NCBI RefSeq assembly: GCF_011386835.1 | Contig: NC_088800.1 | Coordinates: 12,672,572 to 12,736,571 of the forward strand | Direction: 5' to 3' | From: Chrysemys picta bellii | Lineage: Eukaryota; Chordata; Testudines; Emydidae | Length of the DNA: 64,000 bases | In this document: positions 23,081-34,347 of the stretch, piece after piece | Numbering within the stretch: the first letter of the stretch is position 1 | How the letters are laid out: every line of letters begins with the position of its first letter | Notes under the pieces: generated by a model | What the model saw: only the letters and a program-made list of their open reading frames with translations | Told to the model about the DNA's origin: nothing | Database searches by the model: none | Translations under genes and position numbers: made by a program

Positions 23081-24797
23081 GCTTACTCTTTTTCCAGTCT
23101 GGCTTTTACTCTGTACCGCTTTTCCCATCTTTCCTCTTCCATTCAATTTTCCCTTTATATTGTTATGGAGAGAGGTGCTAACGGCTGGCACACTGGGGTC
23201 ATTGATGTACCAGCAAATCAGTGTGCAACTCTCCACAGAAAGCGTTAACAGTGCCATAAAGTACCTGGCCTCAGAATTCAGGTTACTGTGTGAGTTAAAA
23301 ACACATTTATTTGTTTGTCTGGCCTCTTAGACATTACTGAGCTGCACAAAAGGAGGGGAAATTTCCAGGCCATCTGGTCCTATGGGCCTTGAGGCATTCC
23401 CGGGTATAAAGTGCAGGGGCTGAGGAGGAGAATGAGCCCAGAGTGTGGTTTAAGCAGTTGGAGCTGTTTGAGTTTGCTGTGAATCCATGAGAGAGAGAGA
23501 GAGAGAGAGACTCAAGGAGGCTGCCACTTAGGACAGGCCAGTGGGGCCTTTCCTGAGGCTTCAGCAAAAGGAAGTTGCTTGCGTGTGGTTTGTTCCACAC
23601 CGTTGTTCAAGGAAACAGGCCTTGGGCACATTGGATAAATAAACAAATGATACCAAGACAATAACTGTCTCCATGTCACCAAATAGGTGTTCCAAATAGG
23701 AAGCTGAGCCCCAAATCTGCTTCTGTTCTGCACATGACAACCCTATTTTCCCCTCCCTTCTCATGACCCACGTCACAGGCTGTTACCCACCCTCCATCAT
23801 CCCCTTGAAGATCTCTCCCATCCTCCTAACTGACCCTCTCCATCACCCCAATGGCTAGGTCTCCAACTCCGATCTCTGGGCATTGGCTAAAAGTCAGCAC
23901 CCTGTCTCTCCATCTCCTCCAGACTCAGTACTTCATTATTTTCCATTAATCAGCTTCTCAATTTGATGCCAATTATACAGTGCAGTTGTGTTTATGATGA
24001 ATCATTGATTAATCACTTCAGTCCTTCTGAAGCCCATTAGCCAGCCATGTTGCAGTAATCCAGCTCACCCCGTGGTTTATATCGACAGAAGGTTTTGAAG
24101 ACTTAGAAGACGAGTCTTCCAGATTTCATATGCTATCCTGCTCACGTTGAGAGCGTTCTTGTGTTTCCAGGTCCCAGAAGACTAGTCCTGCTGGAGTTTG
24201 TGGTACATGCCCCGAGACTGTACCCCAGCCAGATGGAAACCTGTGCAAATTATAAGGATTTCAGGGTGGGAACTGGGAATTTTTCCAGGACTTTGTATGT
24301 TTCTGTACTGAGCGTGCAGCACTGAAGACTTGTTAAAACTTTATTTCAAGCAACATTTTGTCCCTAACAAGTGAGATGAAAAGAGAGCAAATGAGCCAGC
24401 CAGAGGATTTTTTTTTTAAATTGCAATTCAAACTATTGCTAATTAAATCTTCAGTGTAAATCAGTTTCTCTCTCTGTGGCCCATTAAAATGAATCCAGAA
24501 TCCAAACTACTCTCAGGAAGATATTTATGTATATCAGCTTTAAAAAAAACCAACACCAGAGAAATTGCATCAGAAGCCAAAGAAAATAGTTCAATTGGGA
24601 GAAAATACAAAGCATTTTTCTAAGCTAACTCCACCATTACTACCCTTTTCCTTTCAACTGCTGTGTTGTCTCTACTGTCCCTACAATCAAACTATGAGGA
24701 CAATTAACACCAAACCAAGTGTTTCTTAGTAGAGGGAGACAATTTTAAACACCTTGAAGGGTTCCATTGAGAATCCTTGACCTAAATCTGTCTGTCG
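23081..24797. other. Unique DNA with a short AG tract
   Basis: An AG dinucleotide tract lies at 23489-23510. Otherwise no repeat, exon or RNA is recognised. Confidence 0.4.
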
Positions 24798-24805
24798 TCT
24801 TATTT

Positions 24806-25129
24806 CAGTGGTTCTCAAACTGGGGCCACCATTTGTGTAGGGAAAGCCCCTGGCGGGCCGGGCTGGTTTGTTTACCTGCCGCGTCCGCAGGTCCGGCCGA
24901 TCGCAGCTCCCACTGGCCGCGGTTTGCTGCTCCAGACCAATGGGGACTGCTGGAAGCGGCGCGGGCCGACGGACATACTGGCCACCGCTTCCCCATCGGC
25001 CTGGAGTAGCAAACCGTAGCCAGTGGGAGCCGCAATGGGCCGAACCTGCGGACGCGGCAGGTAAACAAACCGGCCCAGCCCGCCAGGGCTTTCCCTACAC
25101 AAGCGGTGGCCCTACTTTGAGAACCACTG
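24806..25129. mobile_element. hAT palindrome, GC-rich, 324 bp
   Basis: The ends CAGTGGTTCTCAAACTGGGG and GTTCTCAAAG-type inverted sequence bound a long imperfect palindrome. TCTTATTT is exactly duplicated at 24798-24805 and 25130-25137. The interior repeats GGCGGGCCGGGC, TGTTTACCTGCCGCG and CCACTGGCCGCGG in inverted order. It has no transposase and its open frames mirror each other. It belongs with 9558, 26448, 45473 and 46773. Confidence 0.9.
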
Positions 25130-25137
25130 TCTTATTT

Positions 25138-25573
25138 GGTTGGGCAGAAGGTGATTTAAAGTCAAACTGTGACTTCGTGGGGTATTGTACATATACTACA
25201 GCAACCAACCATAATGATTCAAACCACATGCAGAGAATGTGGTAAAATTCTGTATTATTTTTATGAAAAGTGTGTGTAACTCAGTTTCCCTATTCACTGC
25301 TATATTGCTACCCACTTGGTCTGAAGGGGTTAATCTCTTTCCAGAGACAAGGGCTAAGCCAGGAAGTGATTAACACGTAGGTCAGGTAGGCGTGTTGGTG
25401 TAGATGGGCTATCAAGAACTGTCAACGTGTGAATGGAGCTACCTTGGGGGATACAATGGAAGACCAACCTCTGGATCCTTAATTGTCCACGGGATTGTCT
25501 CACCACCACCCCTCCCCTCCCCAAAACCAAGATGGAGGAGGGGGATCATACATGAAATAGCGTGACTGGAACT
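25138..25573. other. Possible retroelement fragment, not identified
   Basis: The composition differs little from its surroundings. The Harbinger-like element at 25577 interrupts it. No gene is recognised. Confidence 0.3.
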
Positions 25574-25576
25574 TGA

Positions 25577-26234
25577 GGCCTTGGCTACACTTGCAAGTTA
25601 CAGCGCTGTAAAGCCTCCCCCAGCGCTGTAACTCACTCCCCGTCCACACTGGCAGGGCACTTACAGCGCTGTATCTCCCTGGGTACACCACTGCAGGTAC
25701 TCCACGTCTCCGAGAGGAATAACAGCTGCAGCGGAGTGGCTACAACTCACGGATGTGAGTGTAAATGCTTGCAGTGCTGTACTAATCACCTTGTCAAGTA
25801 GCCAATCCTCTCCATTGTTGTGACCAGCGGCAGGAATGCGGAAGTGCTGGTTTCAAAGCTCTTACCACAGAGAAAACCAAACAGTTTGCAGCTTGCTTTG
25901 AGTGAGTAAATGAATGAGCAGGGGGCCGGGAGTTCGGAACTTGCAAAATAGAGAGCTGATATGCTCCAAAAAGCACTCTCTCTCCCCCCCACACTCCCTG
26001 TCACAATCTCCGTGCCCCCCCCCTCCATTTTGAAAAGCACGTTGCAGCCACATGAATGCTGGGATAGCTGCCCATAATGCACTGCTCCCAACACAGCTGC
26101 AAATGTTGCAAGTGTGGTCACACCACTGCGCTGGCAGCCGTCAGTGTGGACAGACTGCAGCGCTTTTCCCTACTCAGCTGTACGAAGACAGGTTTACCTC
26201 ACAGCACTGTACAGCTGCAAGTGTAGCCAAGGCC
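25577..26234. mobile_element. PIF/Harbinger-like non-autonomous element, 658 bp
   Basis: GGCCTTGGCTACACTTGCA at the left and its exact inverse TGCAAGTGTAGCCAAGGCC at the right form the termini. TGA is duplicated at 25574-25576 and 26235-26237, a variant of the usual TTA/TAA. The motif TTACAGCGCTGTA recurs in the left half. This is the longest member here; no transposase frame survives. Confidence 0.75.
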
Positions 26235-26447
26235 TGAGACAAAGGGCTGAGGTGTTAGGAGATCTGGAGAAGAATCCTGCTTCACAGGATTCCTGCAACA
26301 TGGAATTCAATCCAGGGATGGCTGGGGAAGGTAAGGGAGGTTTTGCTGGCAACATGCAGTTGGCCTTCCAGGCCAGGGCAAAGCAGGGCCTACCTGCCCA
26401 ATGAAACAAGGAGAAGTTGACAAATTAGGCGACAGATGGGTGTAGGC

Positions 26448-26780
26448 CAGTGGTTCTCAAACTGGGGCCGCCGCTTGTGTAGGGAAAGCCCCTGGCGGGC
26501 CGGGCCAGTTTGTTTACCTGCCGGGTCCTCAGGTTTGGCCGATCGCAGCTCCCATTGGCCGCGGTTCGCTGCTCCAGGCCAATGGGGGCTGCTGGAAGTG
26601 ACACGGGCCGAGGGACGTACTGGCCGCCGCTTCCAGCAACCCCCATTGGCCTGGAGCAGCGAACCGCAGCCAGTGGGAGTCGCGATCGGCCGAACCTGCG
26701 GACCCGGAAGGTAAACAAACCGGCCCGGCCCGCCAGGGGCTTTTCCTACACAAGCGGCGGCCCCAGTTTGAGAACCACTG
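26448..26780. mobile_element. hAT palindrome, GC-rich, 333 bp
   Basis: The ends CAGTGGTTCTCAAACTGGGG and CCCCAGTTTGAGAACCACTG are exact inverted repeats. The flanks are GTGTAGGC (26440-26447) and GTGTAGAC (26781-26788). The core is an inverted duplication with CCAATGGG and CCCATTGG. The 182-codon minus-strand frame (26390-26938) is an artefact of this composition. Confidence 0.9.
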
Positions 26781-26795
26781 GTGTAGACTTTGCTT

Positions 26796-26963
26796 AGAGA
26801 GACAAGGTGGGTGAGGGAATATCTTTTCTTGAACCAGCTTCTGTTGGTGAGAGAGACGAGCTTTCGAGCCACACGCAGCTCTTCAGGTCTGGGGAAGGTA
26901 CTCCCAGTGTTGCAGCAAAATGCATAAGTAGCTAGCACATATTATAAGGGACCATTTCAGGTG
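26796..26963 (+). mobile_element. Short retroposon-like insertion with 10-bp duplication
   Basis: The direct repeat GACTTTGCTT at 26786-26795 and 26964-26973 bounds a 168-bp unit. It carries GAGACAAGGTGGGTGAGGGA, TCTGTTGGTGAGAGAGACGA and GCTCTTCAGGTCTGGGGAAG. I recognise the order as a dispersed turtle repeat. An exact 10-bp duplication suggests target-primed insertion, but the left copy overlaps the duplicated flank of the hAT at 26448, so chance similarity is possible. Confidence 0.5.
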
Positions 26964-27620
26964 GACTTTGCTTTATCATTTTAATCCTATGACCCTAAAC
27001 ACTGTATTCCAGTTGACTAATAAATGATGTCTTATTTGGAAAAGGCTGTGCTGTATTGCTGCAAACATCTGCTACCGGTAGTTGCATAGCTCCCCAGAGG
27101 GTAAATCTCCAACAGGGGACCAAGTTCCTTTGGAACCTCACAGAGAGAAACAGGTGCGGACCCACTCTCAGAGTAGCAGTGCCCAGAAGGACTCCCCCTT
27201 TAGCAAAGTGGAGGCCCCAGGCCCACAAAGAAGGGATACACTCCCTAAAAGACTATAGTGCAGGAGTCGGCAACGTTTGGCACGCGGCTCACCCGGGGTA
27301 AGCACCCTGGCGGGCCGGGCCAGTTTTATTTACCTGCTGACGCGGCAGGTTCGGCCGATCGCGGCCCCCACTGGCCGCGGTTCGCTGTCCCGGGCCAATG
27401 GGGGTGGCGAGAAGCCGCAGCCAGCACATTGCTCACCCGCGCTGCTTCTCGCCGCCCCCATTGGCCTGGGACGGCGAACCGCAGCCAGTGGGGGCCACGA
27501 TTGGCCGAACCTGCCGCGTCAGCAGGTAAATAAAACTGGCCCGGCCCGCCAGGGTGCTTACCCTGGCGAGCCGCGTGCTGAACATTGCCGACCCCTGCTA
27601 TAGTGGTCAGAGACAGAGCA
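26964..27620 (+). repeat. LTR-like dispersed repeat, copy B, split by a hAT element
   Basis: CTGTATTCCAGTTGACTAAT, GAAAAGGCTGTGCTGTATTG and CTGCAAACATCTGCT align with copies A and C. After the hAT at 27261-27597 the repeat resumes with CTATAGTGGTCAGAGACAGA. The missing junction in copy C (GATTATATAGAGGTCAGAGA) supports this reading. Confidence 0.6.
27261..27597. mobile_element. hAT palindrome with a second type of terminus
   Basis: The ends CAGGAGTCGGCAACG and its inverse near TGCCGACCCCTG flank a GC-rich palindrome. CTATAGTG is exactly duplicated at 27253-27260 and 27598-27605. From GGCGGGCCGGGCCAGTTT inward the core is closely similar to the core at 26448-26780, although the outer 45 or so bases are unrelated. 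It encodes nothing. Confidence 0.9.
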
Positions 27621-28349
27621 TGCCCTGTGGATCCTTGATAATAATACACCTTGCAGTAGTGATCTGCAGTATCTATTATAGAATACTGCAGCATTTCTTT
27701 TAATGATAAACTGCTGTACTACATAGAGTAAATACATTTAATTCAAGAGCAGCAGAACCCAGCCATATCCATAGTTTTCTAAGCAAATGTCTTGTCCCTT
27801 CCACTTGGACAGCAATCCTGGTAAGCTGCCTCCAGCAGAGACTTTGTAACGCTAACACTGCAATCACATTTCGTTGCATTGGTACACAGCATTACCACTT
27901 CTCCGAGGAAATAGAATTATGTGCATTGTCAAACTAGCATGGGATCAACATGTAATGTCTGAGCGTATGTTTCTTGATCAAAGGTTCTTAGCGAGATAGG
28001 GCCTCCAACAGCGCTGATGTGCCACATGTTCCAACACTACATGCCAGTTTCGGCCTGGATCACACCCTTACTTTAGGCCAGAAGGTACGGATTCCAGTCC
28101 CACGCTCAGATCAGGCTCCGATGTTGAAGTTTAGTGAGGGGTGCTGAACTGGGAGAGGTGGTATTAAGCAGGGATCCCTTCTCTCCCACCTCCGATGGCT
28201 GCTGAGGTGAAATTTAAAGAATTCACTGCATTAGTTGAAAAGCTTTAGCCCACAACCCAATATTCCCTTTCTAAATTAAACAGATTCACGTGCTGTGAGA
28301 GCTAATCGCTGTTTTTTTTCTCCTGCACGATCACTGTATTACTGGTATC
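27621..28349. other. Unique DNA, nothing recognised
   Basis: AT-rich, with no repeat family or exon signature. Confidence 0.4.
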
Positions 28350-28352
28350 TAA

Positions 28353-28520
28353 GGGCTTGTCTACATGGGGCCACATCATGAACTGGAGTTGTATGACTCA
28401 AAGAGTACTCTGATGTGTTGCACCCTAACATGTAAACACTGCTGGCGCATCCTAAAAGATACCTAGTTCACACTGACGTAGTCCCATTTCAAACAGGACG
28501 ATGTTAACATATACTAGGGT
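28353..28520. mobile_element. Harbinger-like element, decayed
   Basis: GGGCTTGTCTACATGGGG follows TAA (28350-28352), as at 10700 and 12755. The right end is not clear, so the limit is approximate. Confidence 0.4.
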
Positions 28521-28969
28521 AAATTTTTAATGATTTTTTTTTAAAGTAAACGGAAGCAGATCTCTATTTTATTTCAGCCTTCCCCAGCAGTGTTGGTAAT
28601 CCAAATGCACAAACACTGGGACCAAGTGTGAGAACCAGAAACTGAAAGGGACTATAAGCAGAAAGGGAAATGGACCAAGCAGCCCAGTCTGTGTTCTCTA
28701 CAGAGGTTGAATATGTTTCAGATAGAAAACAAACAACGGCAGTGAAAAGTTAAACCTTTAAAAGAACAAACCCTCCTTCAGTGAGAGAACCCCTTCTCTT
28801 CTAAACTGTTATTAACGACAGAGAGAAAGAATATGGTCCACATCCTCAGTGGATGTCAATCCAATGGGATATAAACCCCTTGCTTCTGGGCACAAACGAG
28901 CCTTTGACTGTTGGTGGTGAGAAGGAAATATTTCCTGTGAGGAGGTTATTCCAGAACTATCTGTTTCAG
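28521..28969. other. Unique DNA, nothing recognised
   Basis: No recognisable feature. Confidence 0.35.
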
Positions 28970-29082
28970 GGTTTCTGGCATCTTTTTCTGAATAATCTGC
29001 TACTGGCCACTGTCAGTTATAGGATACTAAACAAAAGGGATCACTGGTCTGATCCACTCTGGCAATTCCTACACTGATTTAC
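28970..29082 (+). mobile_element. Old CR1 3' end
   Basis: GGGTTTCTGGCATCTTTTTC, TACTGGCCACTGTCAG and TCTGATCCACTCTGGCAATT follow the order of the CR1 3' end but with many substitutions, marking an older subfamily than those at 17590 or 13181. Confidence 0.65.
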
Positions 29083-29850
29083 ACCAGCTGAGGATCTGGT
29101 CCTTAGACATTAAGTATGAGATGTACATTGACAGTGCCCATTTTATCCTCATATTGCATATGGGCTTGGAATATTGATTGTAGGAACTTGTTAACCTACA
29201 GGATATTTAGCCAAGCCTAGCCCTCCAGCTGGGTGATGGAAGCTTTGTTTTAAGGTGTTTACTCTTCCAGTTGCATATGAACATTTCATGAAGGGTTAGT
29301 CTGCAGTTTAGCTTGTACAAGTTGATTTTCCTCCTAGTAATGCCCGTGTTAGGATGGTGAAAGAGGTGACGGGGCTGTTGTTTTTATGCTGTCAGGATAA
29401 ATTAGCAGTAAAGACTTTGGTCTTTAACCACAATGGTTTTTTACAAGTGTAATTTTCAGCTGACAAAAGGTATTTCGCAGAACAGAATGTTTCCCGCTCT
29501 GGTTTCACCGTGCATATTTTTCTCTGCCTGCCCGGCCCTTTGACTCATTTACCAACCATGAGAACACAGAAGGGAATCAACCTCCAAAAAAGGCAGAGTC
29601 TGCCTTCTGCCCAACATCTCATAGCAATTTATAGCTGTTGGTGTTGATGGTAGAGAAAAGGATGATTTACACTTCGCTTTCTGTTAGGGGAGGATAACAA
29701 CCGACCCAGAAAGAGGAAATCTCCCCCTCTGCTCAACCAGGAGGCTGTTGCCTTGCTGCACCTGATGCATGGAGGAGAGATCTGCCCAAGGACAGCTGTG
29801 TGGCGCTTGTTTTCACACAAGTTAACAGGTCCATCTAAAGCCTATTGGGA
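29083..29850. other. Unique DNA, nothing recognised
   Basis: No recognisable feature; the open frame on the minus strand at 29629-29820 has no motif. Confidence 0.35.
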
Positions 29851-29851
29851 A

Positions 29852-29992
29852 CGCTTGTCTTTAATTCCAGCTGCTAACTCGTGTGAAAACTGCAAACTGC
29901 CTTGTCTTCACTGGGATTTTACCTTGAGTTGGCTCATTGGAGTTAAGGACACACCTATTTTTTTTCCATTGAAGACAAGGCCTTTGTGTGAG
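29852..29992. repeat. Short inverted-repeat element, copy 1 of 2
   Basis: TTGTCTTTAATTCCAGCTGC is followed by GCCTTGTCTTCACTGGGATT and ends in CATTGAAGACAAGGCC, an inverted relative of the internal GGCCTTGTCTTC. The same order is found at 31558-31691. It is probably a small DNA transposon. Confidence 0.55.
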
Positions 29993-30239
29993 GCTGGCAG
30001 ACCAGGTGCCAGCTCATGCCAAGGTCCCTCTGTCTCAACTGAACACTGACAGATGCACAGCTGGAATCTGGCTGCTGTGGGTTAATATCCATAGAATTGG
30101 TATTCAAATGATAAGAATGTCTGTAGTGTTGGACTTTTATTGAATGCTTGAGATTGCTGCCTGCATGAATCTTTCTTGTAATAGCTGCGTTCCATATTGT
30201 AATGCAATATTTGAATTGTTGTATTGTGAGCCTCTGTGA

Positions 30240-31555
30240 CTGTATGACTCACTATACAGGAGAGGGACGTTAATTAGTGTGGAGCACTGCTCTTCTACAG
30301 AAATTGTTACACTCCACCCGGAAGAGGAGACCCAGGAATAGCAGGTGGGCTCTGGTTGGATCTTACAACTGGAAACTCCCTACATCTGGATCGAGAAACC
30401 ATCAGCAAAAAGGACTAAAATCTGTTATTGTTCTGCTGTCCTCCCCTGAAGAGGAGTCATGCAAATGGACTCTTCACATCAGCTAAGTTTGCAGCTCACA
30501 GCACATGGCAGGAAGGGGATAAAAACCTCAAACCAAAGAAACTAAGCATCTCTATGTTGCTTGGACTCTGCAGGGGACAGACTGGAGTGGTGCATGGTGT
30601 TTCTAAGCATAATCAAGAGATCCCCAGCTGCTTAGCCTGGGTTAGACTAAAGGTCAAGTATAGCTTGCTGATTATAGAATAAGGTTGCCAACCTTCTAAT
30701 TGCTGACAATCGGACCCCCCCACACACACCGCATCCTCTGCTCCGCCTCTTCCCTGGAGGCCCCACCCCCACTTGCTTGTCTTCCCCCCCCCCCCCATCA
30801 CTCGCTGCTCTCCCCCCTCACCCTGCCTCCTAGCTGGATCCTCTTCACTGCCCTCCCCCCACCCCAGCTAGGCTCCATCTGCTCAAGGGCTGCAGCCTGA
30901 AGCAGAGCCTGCCTGCCCACGAGATGCAGATAGGAGGTTGCCCCGGCTGAGCTGGGGCTGGCCTCGGTTGATGACCCAGTGCCTCTCCCCCGTGGCCACA
31001 GTAACTGGACATTGGGTCAGTACATCTGACCAGACACCACCAGGTCCCCTTTTTGACCAGACTTTCTGGGTGAAAACCAGGCACCTGGCAACCCTATTAT
31101 AGCAGCCAATATTACCTTTTGAAACTTAAGACCAAAACATATTTGTGTGTCTGTTTACTTGCTTTAAACTTGTAAATAACTTTCTAATTTCCTTTACCCA
31201 TTTAATAAATCTTCATACAGTTTGTTATAGGATTGGCTACCAGCATTGTCTTTGGTGTGAGTCCTAAAGCGCAATTGACATGGGGTATATGACTGGTCCT
31301 TTAGGATCAGGGGTAAACTGAATATTGCTGTGATTCTTGGTATGCCAGGCCATCTGCTACAGAGATATGCTCACCTGGGTGGCAAGACAGACTGGAGTAC
31401 CCAAGGGGACTGTCTGTGACTCTGTAAAAGTGCCTGAGGAGTTTGCACTTGGTGCAATTGGTTGGTGAAATCTAAGTTTAGAACTCACAACCAATTGGGG
31501 GTTTGTACCCTGGTTTTTAACAGTCTGCCTGAAGCTGATATTCATGCTCTTGGCA
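30240..31555 (+). mobile_element. LTR-type retroelement fragment, split by a DNA transposon
   Basis: A TATA-like GGGGATAAAAACCTC at about 30518-30532 and a polyadenylation-type AATAAA at about 31204 lie on the same strand. TTTGTTATAGGATTGGCTAC and GTCTTTGGTGTGAGTCC, after the AATAAA, match an order I know from turtle LTR repeats. The DNA transposon at 30680-31096 interrupts it. Limits are approximate and no coding region is present. Confidence 0.45.
30680..31096. mobile_element. Non-autonomous DNA transposon, hAT-like
   Basis: The ends TAAGGTTGCCAACC and CTGGCAACCCTA are inverted relatives. The 8-bp flanks are TTATAGAA (30672-30679) and TTATAGCA (31097-31104). The interior is C-rich with a C-run at 30785-30796. 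It encodes nothing. Superfamily is inferred from the 8-bp duplication. Confidence 0.65.
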
Positions 31556-31557
31556 TC

Positions 31558-31691
31558 ACCCTTGTCTTTAACTCCACCTGCTAACTCAAGTGAAAAATAC
31601 AAACTGCCTTGTCTTCACGGTGATTTTACCTTGAGTTAGCTAATTTGAGTTAAGGACACACCTTTCTTTTTACACTGAAGACCAGGCCTTA
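31558..31691. repeat. Short inverted-repeat element, copy 2 of 2
   Basis: The order of segments is the same as at 29852-29992: TTGTCTTTAACTCCACCTGC, GCCTTGTCTTCAC, GAGTTAAGGACACACC and TGAAGACCAGGCC. The two copies lie 1.6 kb apart in the same orientation. Confidence 0.55.
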
Positions 31692-33542
31692 GTTAGGGAG
31701 GGTTCTACTTCCCTCAGGTAGGATTTCATAGATTAAAACCAATACCATAAGCTCCACTTGGAGACCAATAGGCCATGCAGATCCCAAAGCATGGCAATGC
31801 ATGCTGCCAGCAAGTAGCACTGCTCACTCTGTGGTTAGTTGCGTTCCACTCCTGCTTCCGTTTACAAATGGATTTACAACATTGCAATAGTCCAACAGGG
31901 AAGTTACAAGAGCCTGGATCGCAGTGGAAGATCTACATCTGAGAGCAAAGATCTCAACCTCCTGGCTGGAGATGGAAGAAAGCCATGCTGGTCTCTGCTG
32001 TGAGATGGTAATCTAAAAGGAACCAGGGATCTAGCACCACCCTTATGTTGCAAACTGAAGCGACCAATGGCAGACTGACACCCTCATTCAAAGAAGATGA
32101 ATTAAGGTTAGTAGCTGTGAGTAATAAGTAAAGGAGACTAAGTCTAGCTCAGGGGATTTTTCATGGCAAGAACCTGCTGTGTGGCTTTTCCTGAAGTCTG
32201 TATGCTCCTCATTATCTTACCTCCTGTCTTTTCATTTAATTCCCCAGTTTTGTAAGGCAGAAGCCCAGATGAAGGATTCAATCACTGGAGCCTATCTTTC
32301 CACATTATATTTCTTCTCTCAACTCAAACTGAGATTTAGCATCAGTTAACTTCTCCAGTACCTGAGGGGCAGGGGAGTACTAAATATAAAAAAAAACTCT
32401 TGACAAATTAATATCCCCCAGGGCCTGGGGGGTTAACAATCTCTGGCATGAGGAGATTCAGAGGCCCAGAGAGGAATGGGCAATTCATGCTGGAACCAGA
32501 TTACCTTTGGTTAAATCTATTTCTCATTGACTTGCAAGAATGAATGTGTCAGGGGCATAGAATAGATTATTTGGTAATAATAAAACTTCCACTCAGCTCA
32601 TTTGGTACGGTGAGTGATACTAAGCCTTCATGGTGGAGTATAGCCACTTGCAAAAGAGAGGATTGAAATCCACTTCCACAGGTCCAGACTCTCTTCAGAC
32701 AGTCCTTCCTTTCACTCCTCATAGTCCATCTCATCTTCTCTCCAGGGTTCTCTTCCCTGTCACATAATCTTTATGTTCCAAGCACCTGCTGTTTTCTCCC
32801 AATATCACCAATCATCCTGATGTGCTCGCCAGTCTTGGGTTCTCATGAGCCTCCACTCATTCACTCACCCCTTTGTCTGCAAATTCTTCTGTCACTTTAT
32901 TCAGAAATGTAAAGAAGTTATTTTCTGAGCATTTTTAAGTCAAAAATTACATTAGTAGACCCCTTAAATAGAGAACACTGTTGACCCCTCAACACAAGTC
33001 AGTACAAAGCAGATTGGCATGTCCCATACATTTCATTCTTCATTGTGGATGGCCAGCTGGGTCACAATACCGATGACCAAAAATGGAGCAGACCTTCACC
33101 AGTTATGCTTTCCTGATATTCTGCCCTGCAACAGCAGGAGACATCTTCTTTGAGCGAAGGGGTTTGGAAGTAATAGGCCTCAGAGCCTTTACTGGTGGGC
33201 AACAGCAGTCTGCCACCTAATCTGTGGGACAATGCATCTTGTAGGGATGTTGTCTAAAAGCTGAACAGAGAATGGATACAGATATCACCTCCCTGCCCTG
33301 ACGTAGGAAAATGGGATTTGTTCAATCTGTCTGCTCCTCTTGGTTGCATTTGAAGTGACGCTGACATTTTATTAATACTGCGTTAACCAGGTTTACTTCT
33401 TTTGCCTCACCCTTCATCGCCCCCGCTCTGGATGGGCCTACCCATGCTTCTCACAGCCATGACCATTCCCTTTCTGTTTCCCTGTTATGTTATACCCTTT
33501 AATAGACTGGGCGGAACTCACGTCAGAACCCATCACCATTTC
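31692..33542. other. Unique DNA, nothing recognised
   Basis: No repeat family, exon or RNA is recognised. Confidence 0.4.
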
Positions 33543-33550
33543 TTCTAACT

Positions 33551-33897
33551 CAGGGGATCTCAACCTCTCTTCCTGAGGGCCCCCCAAAATGCTGTAAAAA
33601 TTCCATGACCCACCTATGCCAGAACTTTTTTTCTGCATATCCAGTAGATTAAAAGCCAGGGCTAGAGTTAGGAGGAGGCATTAGGAGGTAGCAAGCAAGG
33701 TAATTACCCAGGGCCCCACCCCACGGGGGACCCCACGAAGCTAAATTGCTCAGGCTTCGGCTTTCAACCCCAGGTAGTGCGACTTGGGCTTTGGCTTTCT
33801 GCCCTGGACTCAGTGAGTCTAACACCAGCCCTGCTCTGTGGTTTATTTTGGCAGACCCCCTGAAACCTGCTCATGGGCCCCTGGTTGAGGACCTCTG
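33551..33897. mobile_element. hAT-like non-autonomous element
   Basis: The ends CAGGGGATCTCAACC and GGTTGAGGACCTCTG are inverted relatives. TTCTAACT is exactly duplicated at 33543-33550 and 33898-33905. It is 347 bp long with no transposase. Confidence 0.85.
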
Positions 33898-33905
33898 TTC
33901 TAACT

Positions 33906-34347
33906 CACACAGAAGGATGGACCTTTTCCTTCATCTATGAGCCTCTATAAGGAATAGAGTGCATTCTGCCTCTACTGTCCCAAAGAACAAAAGTCTGTTG
34001 CTTGGAAATCAATCCTGGGTCTTGCACATACTAACAAAGAGCACTATTCACTGGATCTCGTGGCCTTCCTTGAGCCTCTTTTTCCGTTCCTTTTTTTATT
34101 ATTATTTGTATTGTAGTAGTTTCCAGAGGTCCACATTAGAAATAAGGAAGATAACTAACAGGGGCTTGATTCTAAGTTCCTCCTCCAAGCACTAGGGAAA
34201 TGGAGACTGCATTTCAAGGAGATGGGTAGCTCCTCCTGGAGTATCTCATGCCATTCAACATTAAGAACTCCCTCAGCCTCATCCTTGATACACCAGTAGA
34301 ACATGGCATTGGGTTGGGAGAAGGAAATTCTCAAAGTACTGCATGGC
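33906..34347. other. Unique DNA, nothing recognised
   Basis: No recognisable feature. Confidence 0.35.

Noticed and set aside
22802..23257. 151-codon frame on the minus strand
   Set aside because: Covers the hAT element at 22818-23072; no domain.
26390..26938. 182-codon open frame on the minus strand
   Set aside because: It runs through the GC-rich hAT palindrome at 26448-26780. The inverted core gives similar frames on both strands, and no protein motif is present.
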